This document shows positions 33,561-45,710 of a DNA stretch of 64,000 bases, piece by piece (position 1 is the stretch's first letter; each line of letters starts with the position of its first letter). The notes beneath the pieces are model-generated. The model made no database searches and was not told the origin of the DNA. It worked only from the letters and a program-made list of their open reading frames with translations. Origin of the DNA: Membranipora membranacea. Its lineage: Eukaryota > Bryozoa > Gymnolaemata > Cheilostomatida > Membraniporidae. Both the position numbers and the translations under genes were made by a program. Location: positions 6,138,001 through 6,202,000 of the forward strand of contig OU612069.1 of assembly GCA_914767715.1 (NCBI GenBank), in the 5' to 3' direction.

Positions 33561-36550
33561 CTTCTTTTTGCAATCACTGTTTAGGGAGCCCTAATCTGAG
33601 CAACCCTGATTGTCACAATGATCAACATTGAAAATGAATTATGGTGATCTATTGATAATATTAGTAAAATTAGTAATTGAAAGATCATTGAACTGAGGAA
33701 ATTTAAAGTTTGATAGGCCAAATAATCATTTAATCAGAGTCATTTCGCTCTATTTTTCAGTAACCAAGTTCTCTTATTCAACGGTAATCGGCTGTATTAA
33801 GTTATTTTTACAGGGTATTACACCCTTGGCATCGTAAATTTTAACATACTATTACTTGATAGATTTGAAAGTCTCAGATTATCACTATCAAAAAACTTGT
33901 CTTATTGACTTACTGTACAAATTATTTTTATTTCAAATTGGTACAGAGTTGATTTATTATTACATGAGGTGATGAGGACTAATTGATTTGCTAAATATAG
34001 TCTCATCATACTGCATTTTTGTTCTGGTCGATTTTCTCGCTAATTGATTCAATATCCGATAGTTATTTTGTATCAAGTTTGCCCTGTATACTTTAGAAAG
34101 TTTGAAAAGGTTACTGTCCAGTAGATTTAGGATAGGCAAGATGTATTCCGTAGAAAGATAAGCAAAGTAGATATTTCATGTCAGCTTGGAAAAGCTCCAT
34201 TGGGCTATGTACTGAAATGCCGATAAACTACAAACCCAACATGAGGAGCATAGAGGACCATTGAAAAGTGCTGCTTTGCACCCTCAAGGATTATTACTTT
34301 CCTTATATTATTTATAGATCAGTCTTTGAGAATTGGCACCGGTGTTGTAATATTTCAGATAGTTTAAACGACACATAATATTATATCATACCTAATTTCA
34401 ATTCGGTAAAATCCCAATTCCAATCTGTATGCAGCATTACTTTGAAGAGTATTAAGAAACCACATCACTTGCTGGTGTCTTGCTGAACATTGTTCCAGAA
34501 TGTTGTTTATACATCTTCCAAAATACTATTTCCAAGGTGGTAGAGAGACATTGCGGCAGCAGAAATCATATCCCATTACAGTCATGATATTAGTTGAGAG
34601 GACAATCCAATGCTCTCATATTATTGTAATGAGAAGTGTCACCATGATGATGAGAGAAAGCACTGAACATTGTGACAGTTTTATGAAAAAACATTACCAC
34701 GATGCAACTTATTTTGAACATTATCGGTGCCTACTAGGTGGTTGTCACAGCATTATAAAACAGACTTCATGAGATGATAATAAAATAATGCTGTAGTGAT
34801 GGAAGAACTGTAATGCTATAAGATTGTTAAAATTGATTACTTTTTGATAGCATGATCAAAACATCATTAAAGTGATAATTATAAGCTGTTTTCTGGTATT
34901 TAACAGTGATGTATCATCATGTCAAAAATAATGTTTGACTAATACTTAGAACCAAAGACTCTGCTATAACTGGATCTGAACATTGTGATTACCATTCTGC
35001 GTCCTATTAGACAATAACCAAATCCCATCATTTTCACACCATGTAATACTTGATAACATTTTATGCAAAACGTTGTTACAATGTTCACCGTTTGCTTGGT
35101 TTTTGACCTGCATTTGTAACAAGAAGTCAAAAAGTTATAAGGTTATGGATTATAGGGATCACAAAAATTCCCAGGGATCAATATATTATCAGCATTTATA
35201 AACTTGGATTTTCAGCTTCGCGATAGGTAAACTATAAAGAATAATCCCTTTTCTTTTATCTCTGTTGGCAGGAAAATATAACAATTGTCTTAAACAAACT
35301 GCTCACATGGATTTGTAAATAAAAGGCAATATCACCGTGTCTAGCATACTCTGCAAGTCTTCGTCTAAAAGGTAATTAAACTGCCAACACAGGTCTCCAA
35401 AATTTAAATTCACACTTTGCTTCTAAATTTTACTAATCGCAGTCACATAGATATGTTGGTAGTTGGTTGTTTGACTGAACTAAATACAATATCTTTATTT
35501 TCAGTTTTAACGCTTTGTATATTTGGTATTTTTGCAGGTCCTTGCCATCATTCTAAGGGCAAATCCTCCACCTGCACCATTTAAATATTTGTAAATATTT
35601 GTAAACATATGTCAACAACAACAACAACTGTCAACAAATAGTCCACTGAAATAGTCAAAGTGAAAGATTTGAAAGAGTTCAAAAAAATTTTCACCTCTAT
35701 AAATGGGGCGCAATCATAGACTTGATTATAAACCTAGACATGACACTATATGGATATTGGGGCACTGAGAGACTTAATTGTGGGCAACATAACGTCATAG
35801 GAAGGTGTAGAAGCAATGATGCGATGATTGATTTTCTGTCCACAATCCAGGTTTTTTGTTCAATAACTCGATGAATTTTGATCGGATTTTGAGTTTGAAA
35901 AATACAATAGATTAAGCAGCTTATCTCATTTACGGCAAGAAAAGATTTGGAAGTCAGAGGTTTATATGGATTTTGTAGTTCAATAGCTGTAGGAATCATC
36001 ATCTCCTTATTTGTATAAATATTTAAACCAGAGTTGCTACCACTGCGTTTCATACCCAAGAATTGTCTGACAATTCTGTGCAATTCTAGAATTGTCAGAA
36101 ACTGACCTATATATCATTACCCAACCAGCAACCATTATTGTGTAATTAACCCTGCCTGCTAAATAAATTACTTTCATTATTGATATTGTATAGCCATAGT
36201 ATAAGCCTTTACAGTTCTAGTCAATATCATACAATTGGATTTGCTGTAATGAATAGATATTGCTGTGCAAGGTAGCATCAAAATCTATATTGCGGGAGGC
36301 TTTTCGTATCATCATGATGAAAAATGAAAGCATTCCATTTGAATAGTTGGCTCACAATTTTTGTAAGCACGGAAAACCCTTAGTAATGAGTATGATGACG
36401 CGACAAAATACTTATGTTCAACTCTTCTGTGTTGTACCATACCCTACGTTATATTTTGTGCAATCTGTTAATATTGGGAGCAACTGCATAAATAGAATAC
36501 ATCAGCTAAACTATGCTAGCAGAATTATCAGAAAACTTTGCTACTAATAA

Positions 36551-37077
36551 AAATGTACAACGTCGCTCCCAAGATGAGCGAGGAATTACTTTGTATCAAC
36601 TGTCCTACATGCCTAAGTGGAGAGAAGTGATATGTGAATGAGGCCATATTATCCACAGCACCACTGACTACTGAAAATATGCTGACTGATGCTAAAAAAA
36701 CTCAAACTTGGTGTCACAGCAAGTAGTATGAGTGCTGATTATTGGCATAGTCTAAATTACGCCCCTTGTGATTATTGAGAGTGAATGGCTTTCAGCTAGT
36801 TCTATTTGTTGGACAAAGATGCTCTGAGCATGGAGTTAGCTCTGAATGTTATGGTATGTGGGCTGAGGGAGGCAAAGGTAAATCAACTATCGTAAGCCTG
36901 GTATATATTCATTACCTGTCTACAAAGGAGCTCTTGATGTTTTACTATATAATTCTCAGCCATCTCAGTTATATGGTGTACAAGAAGCAATTCTGGCATA
37001 GTTCTGTCTCACTCTTGGATGGTAGTCCCCTAGTAGGTGTTGGCACTAGTACAGATAGTATTAAAATGTTAGACTAG
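36551..37077 (+). other. Exon-like sequence inside the transposon arm
   Basis: The left arm reads MSEELLCINCPTCLSGEK, a stop, and later RCSEHGVSSECYGMW and GGKGKSTI in open stretches. The right arm carries the same text in inverse orientation (minus strand, about 39335-38778), with Cys in place of the left arm's stop (EKCYVNEA). A second open stretch runs the other way (left arm minus strand 37209-37469, right arm plus strand 38412-38618): LSAAKDRKLGQLTMTP. I do not recognise these. Captured host exons or transposase remnants are possible. Confidence 0.3.
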
Positions 37078-37479
37078 TGGCAACACCGTTTAATGTAATA
37101 AATTTCAATCTGTCAGCTTGAGTGCCACAAGCAGGGAGATTGGCCAATAACAGGCATAATTACATAACTACCTTGATATCCTTGTTGTCAAATTTTTTAA
37201 TTCTCCAATTAAGTATAATTAATACTGTTTGTTAATCCTTCACACACATTCCATTGCACTTGTAACAAGTCATCATGACACACTTGTGGAATCAGAGAGA
37301 CAGGAGTCATTGTAAGCTGCCCTAACTTCCTGTCTTTTGCCGCTGATAATGACTGCCGTGAATTTTTAATTTCGCGAATATTCATTTTTATAATGATGGT
37401 TTGTTTGGGTGTAAGTGCAATCATGATCATTCTTTGACGGAAGAGTGAGGGGGCGGGAAGTTGTAACATTTTATGAAAA

Positions 37480-38356
37480 ATTCTATCAGGCAGATTAAAC
37501 AGTGCATTGTAGCCATTAATTGAATTTTATGGTATGTGGGTAGAGAGAAGCAAGAGTAAATCTAACAGGCCTATCATTCGATGACACAATAGAACTGTTT
37601 GTACAGAATGTCTGGTGGTCACTGAAATTCTAAATTTATCGATGCAGCCGATAATAATAATCTGAGAGCTTTGAAAGATTATCTGCCAAAAGGCTGTCCA
37701 GGCAATAATTTATCGCTTTAAAATTTAACAGCTGTAATGGCCCTGCAAGCCCCTAATCTGAATTTGTTGAAATGATTGGAATTTCAGGTTGATAGAACCT
37801 TTAACATACCAAACTCTTTGATGCATACAATTAATGGCTACAGTGTACAGTTTGATCATTTTCATTGAGATTAGCTTATTATTGAATTTGAACAAGATTC
37901 TCACAGTGTCATCTGCCAACTGTTTACCTTTCAATTAACATCAACATCTTAGCCAAGCATAATTGGATGTATCGTTGGTATCCAAGTTATTTACCCATGA
38001 AGTCATAATCAAGATAAGCCAGTAAGAATGTTAATTTTGTTTACACTGGCATTCATAGGCACCTTCACAGAACTTATGAGGTACCAGTAGATTTGTAAAT
38101 GAACCACCCTGTGGATAAACACACAGATTATCATATAATGCTGGCTCAACTCTTGAAGTTGACCAAGAAGCCCGGAATATCAATGAAAATTTTTTGCAAA
38201 TACTGGAGAATAAGGGCGCCAGAGAATTTAAGGTTTTTGCGAGGCAATCTCATTCTTGGCATAATAACTCTGTACAATGATCAGCTTTGATGCAGAGTTT
38301 GGTGAAATAATTTGATAAAAATATACAAATGGAATTTGGACAATTATCTAGTTTTT
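37480..38356. other. Spacer between the transposon arms
   Basis: About 880 bp of single-copy DNA between the inverted arms. Short open frames only. No recognisable domain. Confidence 0.5.
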
Positions 38357-41300
38357 TGCATAAAATGTTACAACTTCCGCCCCTCACTCTTCTGACAAAG
38401 AATGATCATGATTGCAATCACACCCAAACAACCATCTTTATAAAAATGAATATTCGCGAAATTTAAAACTCAATTCATTATCAGCAGCAAAAGACAGGAA
38501 GTTAGGTCAGCTTACAATGACTCCTGTCTCTCTGATTCCACAAGTGTGTCATGATGACTTGTTACAAGTGCAATGGAATGTGTATGAAGGATTAACAAAC
38601 AGTGTTAATTATACTTAATTTTACAATTAAAAATTTTGACAACAAGGATATCAAGGTAATTATGTAATTATGCTTGTTATTGGCTAACCTCCCTGCTTGT
38701 GGCATTCAAGCTGACAGATTAAAATTTATTACTTTAAACGGTGTTGCCACTAGTCTGACATTTTAATACTATCTGTACTAGTGCCAACACCTACCTAAGA
38801 GTGAGAGAGAAATATGCCAAAATTGCTTCCTGTACACCGTATAACTGAGATGGCTGAGAATTATATAGTATAACATCAAGAGCTCCTTTGTAGACAGGTA
38901 ATGAATATATACCAGGCTTACGATAGTTGATTTACCTTTGCCTCCCTCAGTCCACATACCATAACATTCAGAGCTAACTCCATGCTCAGAGCATCTTTGG
39001 CCAACAAATAGAAATAGCTGAAAGCAATTCAATCTCAATAATCACAAGGAGCGTAGTTTAGACTATGCCAATAATCAGTACTCATACAACTTGCTGTGAC
39101 ACCAAGTTTAGGTTTTTTTAGCATCAGTCAGCATATTTTCAGTAGTCAGTGGTTCTGTGGATAATATGGCCTCATTCACATAACACTTCTCTCCACTTAG
39201 GCATGTAGGACAGTTGATACAAAATAATTCCTCGCTCATCTGGGGAGCGACGTTGTGCATTTTTATTAGTAGCAAAGTTCTGATCTGAACCTGGGCCTCC
39301 CGCAATATAGATTTTGATGCTACCTTGCACAGCAATATCTATTCATTACAGCATATCAAATTGTATGATATTCACTAGAACTGTAAAGGCTTATACTATG
39401 GCTATACAATATCAATAATGAAAGTAATTTATTTAGCAGGCAGGGTTAATTACACAATAATGGTTGCTGGTTGGGTAATGATATATAGGTCAGTTTCTGA
39501 CAATTCTAGAATTGTACAGAATTGTCAGACAATTCTTGGGTATGAAACGCAGTGTACCCCACAAATTTGATATACATATAGTAAGTCTTTTGTTCTGCTT
39601 AATAAAATCCACAATGAATTTAGCAGGATAGAAACAAACGACATTGGATATTCTAGTTTGTATCAACCGATGTGTCTTTGATTGAAAGGCCAGCAGTTTT
39701 GAATTTGACACCCTATGATAGAATTAAATGTAAATGCTAATTTCATGTATCCAATTTGGCCCTCAAATCGAATCTACACCGAGATACGGAAACATAGTGA
39801 TTTCGAAATAGAAGTTCAATGGGCAAAAAATGTTGCTTAACTGAACTAATACTAAGCAAAAGTAATGGCTGAAATTTTATGCAGCAGCAGTGAATTTTTG
39901 TCAATTGTAACTTTAATAACATCCAATAATTAACAATTGAATTTGATTTTGATTCTGCAAGGTTTTGGTAGCTTTGGTCTTAGCCTTGTTTGATATTTTA
40001 AAATATGCCTATCGTATACCATGCTCACTGAGCTAGAACTTTATCGACAGAGCAGCAGCATTTCACTCAGGATGGCAGCATAAGAGCTGCAACAATTTAG
40101 TATCCAACAGTTTCCTCTATTCTTTTTTCTCCATGATACTTTTGAATTTCTTGCCACAAGCTGGTATTGCTGGTATGTCGGGTAGATTAAGTAGTGAATT
40201 CGCCCATACGGGCTAGGGGACTTGACCCTACCAATTTTCAGCGTGTCAATTTTGAAAAACCTCTTGTTTTTAATTACCAGGTGCCCAGAGGGCCTCATTG
40301 TGAGATTGGTTGGAATTATGAATGGATTACGCTGGTTTACTTGGTGCAATAGCCAATTAAAATAATTTTCCCCTTTGACTGACCTTAAAAGAGGATTGCA
40401 TCATGATATTCCTGTGACGTAGAATAATCTGTAATGTATTTCCTATATTTTTGCCTACAATCTGAGCAATTGACTATAGCCAACGTCACTAGGCACTGAT
40501 TTTCTTCATCCTTGATTTGGGTAAACCAATCTACACATATTTAAAATAAAGACCAATAAAACGATGGTCTTTTATAAAAGACTCAGGCAATCAAATTTGA
40601 GTCTATAATTGCAAACAATATGATATGGTCTTCTACTATATAGCTCATCTGCAGGAGTGAACTCTCACTGCAGGAGCCATCGAATATTCTCAGGGTTGAC
40701 AATAACAGGATAATCTCATTTATTGAACCCACCATACACAGACCATTTATAAGAGATTTTATAAAGGAACATAACACAGGACACTTTTTTGTGTAAATAC
40801 CTGAGATGATAATCAGCCTTGACTCTATTGTTTCTTTGGGGATTAGGCATCACATCCATTGTAAATTTAATGTAAATGAAATTATTCTAAGAAGACAGGA
40901 GATACCTATACTTGTTTAGGTGAACAGACTCAGAGTAGTTCTCACAAGATGACGTCTCAATAACAATAACAAACCCAGGTGAAATCACCAAGCAGGGTTT
41001 ATGGTTATGGTTAATCTATCACATTGGGCCTATTTTAAAACTGGCGATACACAGTATACAAAACATGTATAAAATTTGTATTTCAGTGTTAACAGCTGAG
41101 AAGAAATGTGTTTCCCTGATCTGACAAAAAACTAGAGTTTAGAAGTTATGAAATATTCCAACGTAACGCAGTGGAATTGCTTTGTGTGCCCCTGTGCGAT
41201 GTAAGATGGTTGAGATACAATGCTTGGATGCTGCTTGAAATTACTACTCTGTGACGGGGAGTTGCAATATCTAGTTTCTATTATCAGTGCTAATAGTGTT

Positions 41301-42142
41301 GCACGATGTGTAAATTTGCTGTAAGGTTATGATCTGGGCAAGATACTGAAACCTGGTGGGCTAAAGTTAGAAGAGGCAAGCTCAAAAGACTTTACAAGTT
41401 ATCTTATAGGTATTAAAATAATTAAGAGTGTACTGTGATCACATTAACCCCCCTCTTGTGTACTGACATGCCTTAGGTAAAATAATGCATAAATCTGCCG
41501 GTCCCTGTTTAAGAATCCCAATATTTCTCTGTCATGTGGAGGTTTTATAAAATTACTGGTTCTTCTATCATACCATGTACTTTTTATAATCTGCTTTCAC
41601 AATTAAATAAGGGTCCCATTTTCATATTAGGAACAATTATCTAAGTCGGCATTCAATACTCATAATCTGATATTATTTTAAGTGATGTCATGTTAGAAGA
41701 CAAGACTACAGGTTCACATCAAACCTTCATTGTGATATTAATATTGTATCATTGTATTATGCTGAGTGTCAGGCCTCTATACAATTCAATTCTATTCATT
41801 GTTTCAACTTTAAGTAAACAAAATAATCCTTTATATGCTGTGCCCTATTCTGTTCAATAGAGGATAAATGTAGCATGTCAGCTTGCATCCAAAGTTTATA
41901 TGAGATAGCTGAGAATAAAATTTGAAAAATTCTGCATTTAAAGAAGGGAAAATACGATGGAGTGACCCTAAATGATTCGTCTATTGGCAACGTCTCAACG
42001 TGGTCACACAACAGAATTGACGCTTCTAGCATTTGTAGAAGTGCAATTTAATGTGTCATCTGGTTAATTAAAGATAATTTTTTGCCAACATTTCATCATG
42101 TTGTACGAAATTCATGATTTTTTGCATTTATTTGTGGATTAA

Positions 42143-42640
42143 CCCATTAAGCCCTAAGCCTTTGTTCCAAAATTCACAAGCTAAGCCTAGGCTATTTTCA
42201 TGTATTCTTGTTTTCGAAATATGGCGCTACTTAAGATCACTTGTACAATTAAATTAAAATTAAATAAATTAATATAGCTACAGGCATCACTTAGAGCTCA
42301 TTAGAATACCAAGAAAACCCTCTATATCATGACATAATTACTTCTTCTCTTTCATTCAATTACCAATTCTAAAACTGACAAGTGGTTGATAATGAAATGC
42401 CTCTACCAGCATCTGAGCACTTAAACTACACATGAACACATGTTCTGATGATGTCATACACATCAGAAATGCAACCAGCATCCTCGATTTACCTAGAGCA
42501 CTTATGATTAGTCAGCTCAAAACAAAACTACTCTCACAATATAAAAGTTTTCCCACTACCTGGTAAACCCTAAATACTAGGGTTTAGGACATGGGGCAAG
42601 GGCAGACAACCCAATAATTTCGGGTTCAGGGCTCAATGGG
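42143..42640. mobile_element. piggyBac-like MITE
   Basis: A 498-bp insertion flanked by TTAA on both sides (42139-42142 and 42641-42644). It has imperfect inverted ends CCCATTAAGCCCTAA and TTCAGGGCTCAATGGG. The alpha copies near 49.21 and 62.73 kb lack it; copy 3 shows GTGGATTAAATAGTAATTAA, a single TTAA. A TTAA target with C-rich/G-rich termini is diagnostic of piggyBac. Non-coding. Confidence 0.85.
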
Positions 42641-43934
42641 TTAAAAAGCAATTAAACCACCAAGCCTGGACAATAACTTTTAATCATTTTGTGATGGTTT
42701 CTGCATCAAATTAAAAAAATGTAGGGGGAGATAAAGAGGAAGCCATATAAAGTCACTGAGAAGCAGAAAAAACATCAAGTTGATTACAAGATGCTGCTGT
42801 TTGGAAAGCAATTTTGAATTTCGTAATCCGAACAAAATAGATTGAGTTATGAACATAAAACCTGAATTGTTGACAGTAAATCAATGATAATATCATTTCT
42901 TACTACACCTTCCAATGACGTTGTGTTGCCCACAATTGAGTGCCTTACTTCAGCTATATGTAGTGTCATGTCTAGGTTTATAATTAAGTCTATGGGTGCA
43001 ATTGATTATGTTACAAAAATTAATAAGAATCATTATCGTTATCATATTTAAATTAAGGTGCAATAATCTAGTATTTACCCTAAAATATTCAGCCTATATC
43101 TTGCTCATTAAATTGGTCACAGCTTCACAGTGTCACAATACTCAAGTTAGTAATATTTACTTCTAAACTTATATCCGTGATAATTTATAATCATTAAGTT
43201 GAGGGACAAAAAATCATGCTGCTAGATATTTCGTTATCACTCGCACATACAAATCTTCTGCAAATAAGAGTAGGTATACTCTTTATCTATACCAGTAGGC
43301 CTATTGAGATTTTCAATCTCGGAATATTTTTCCATATAGTAATTGTTATTCTTATAATTACCTAACTATGGATTTAATTACTTCTTTTTATGAGAATAAT
43401 ACGGAATCTTCAAGTCGGAGAAGTGGGATGGAAGTCAACAAAAGTATTTTGATATAGATTAACATTTTAATGTGATATGGTCATTAGAGTATTTTGAGTA
43501 ATGGTAGGGCTTTCGGTTAGAAGATGTGTCTTTGCCCATTTAAGCCTGCATTACAAGACTGAAATCCCTTTTTTACAGCACAATTGGAGCAATTGAATTT
43601 GTAAGAACACAATTCCTAATTTCGTGATGTGTTTGTGTAGACTTGTGAAACAGATAGTGGTGTGAACTTGGTCAGTGCTGCCATAAAAATGAATTTACTA
43701 TTGTATTCATCGTATATATGTAGCAAATCGGTACATATTGAATTTAATTATTTCCAATAACTTTGACTATGAACCTGTCTGCTAACATATCTGACAAACA
43801 ACGAAACCAATAAGGTGGCAACAACAGTAATTATTTTGTCTTTTTGTAATGTGACAGTAATTATTTTCTCTTTTTGTTTTTGTAAACTTTCTTGATAGAG
43901 AAACTGCTTTAGTTCATAAAATTAAGAAAGTCAG

Positions 43935-45710
43935 CTCTTTGTTGTTTGATCTCAACCAAATTTTGTATCCAGTTCATGCTTGGCACTGAGAATTTTACTC
44001 TGAATAATATAAGAAAATATGACTGTGTATACAGAAGCTTACTGTGCAGGTCAAAACAAATACTTTCCTGAATTGATATTGTAAACAATATTATTGTGCT
44101 GATGTTATTAGAGTAATGTACGGCTTTCGGTTATAAAATGTGTCGTTCCCTTATTTAAGCCTGCATGACAAGAATTATAATACCATTTTTAACAGCATGA
44201 TTAGATCGTTTGAATTTGTAAGAACACATTACCTATTTGAGCAATATGTGGGTGTAGACGTGTGATAGAGATAGTGGTGTGATATGTGCTGCCCAAAATT
44301 GTATTCATATTTATTATTATTTTTATTTATCGTGATATTCATTGTTTAGTTGAGCCAATTGTTACATATTATGAGCCTGCCTGCCAGCATGTCCGACAAT
44401 CAACAAACCTAATCAGGTGGTAACAAATGTGATAATACTTAATTTCCTTTTTTTACGGTATATACTTTTGAGAAATAAACTCCTTTAGCTCATATAATCG
44501 AGAAAGGGTAGCCTAGTAGCTAGTGCATTTTACAAGGAAAAATAGAGCTGCATTGAAACCTTCAGCAGGTACTGATTTTCGTATTTGATCACTCACTCAC
44601 TGCAGCTGATGGAATTTCAAACTATCCACCTGTGTCCATGCATCCTGTGCCCATCTGTTGGACACTGTTGGCATGCAACCTGTACTGGACGGGTGTTGAC
44701 TGACGGGCAATATGTTTTAATGGATGGACAGGTTTTTGCTGGACGGATAGACAAAGAAGTATGGCCAATTTTTTTCAGCTCTTTCCACCTGTTCTGACTC
44801 GCGCTAAATAATATTACTTGGCGGCAAAGTGTCTTTAAACTAATCAATTTAGCAAGCCATCTGGAAAAGAGGTGTGTGTTGTGTAGTGCCCCTATACCAT
44901 GAGCTGGTTACATAGACACAGAGGGGCAACAAAAAATTACATAGTATACCACCTGTATTATTTGACTAGACCTTATCAAAAAAGACCTAAATTGACCTAG
45001 ATCAACATGGATGCAATGGCTGGTTCATGCCACCAACTTAAAATTAAAAAAGTGATCATTGCATCCATATATGACACTTAGATGTACTTCTTGTGTTTTA
45101 TATATTGCCAATGAAACGTCAATCGAACCAAATCACAATATATTGAAGCAGTCTTTTAGAAACAAGTCTTTGATTTGGTCAATCACTTATTTTCTCTTGA
45201 CATACTCATTCGAGAACGAAATGCTGCAGCCTGTCTAGCAATCCTGTATAAGGAGGGCTAGTCGTGATGGTGAGGTGATTGGACTGTCCACCTGTGTCCA
45301 TGTGTCATTGCCCATCTGTTGGACGCATTCGATGGGAAAACCTGTACCAAAAAGGCATAAGCAGATGGAAAATTTGTTTTAATGGAAGGACAGTCTTAGC
45401 TGGACGGATAGACCAAATTGAAAGGCCAATTTTTTTTCAGCTCAATGACCTCCTCCCACGTGCTCTAAATGAAATTACATTGGCGGCAATTTAACAAGCC
45501 ACCTGGGAAAGAGGTATGTGTTGGGTACACCATGAATTGGCTACATTTTTTATAGAAACAGAGGGACAAAAAAAAAATAACAAAGTATACCACCTGTATT
45601 ATTGAACCTTATCGGAACAGACCTAAATAGACCTAGATGAACATGCATGCAATGGCTGGTTCATGCAACAAAGCTAAATTTAAAAAACGCTCAATTCATC
45701 CTTATATTAG
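43935..45710. repeat. Partial beta fragments, two versions in tandem
   Basis: Matches the 21.4-22.9 kb part of beta copy 1 (44.05-45.25 kb), then a second, differently diverged version of the same part (45.27-45.70 kb, closest to 32.98-33.44 kb). It contains a GC-richer tract with short internal GGACAG/GGACGG motifs, and no gene. Confidence 0.65.

Larger units (their letters stand above)
36041..39554. mobile_element. 3.5-kb inverted-repeat DNA transposon with CACTG ends
   Basis: Left arm about 36041-37479, right arm about 38357-39554, nearly identical in inverse orientation. The first 90 terminal bases differ at about one position. Ends are CACTGCGTTTCATACCCAAG and its complement. A TAC triplet flanks both sides (36038-36040 and 39555-39557). 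The paralogous alpha copies at 15.09 and 46.81 kb have the uninterrupted site with one TAC. CACTR ends and 3-bp duplications fit the CACTA/EnSpm-Chapaev group. The left arm holds about 240 bp not in the right arm (near 36.30-36.54 kb). No transposase recognised. Confidence 0.85.
33575..43930. repeat. Alpha duplication copy 2
   Basis: The longest alpha copy, homologous to copy 1 from its start. It is interrupted by the 3.5-kb inverted-repeat element (36041-39554) and a piggyBac-like MITE (42143-42640). It keeps the intact empty target of the LINE at 43049-43054. Confidence 0.8.

Noticed and set aside
44617-44847. Cys-containing minus-strand frames in the GC-richer tract, also near 21.9-22.1, 32.9-33.1, 55.0-55.2 and 58.9 kb
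   Set aside because: Open in several frames because of local composition. Copies carry frameshifts relative to one another, so no protein is conserved.
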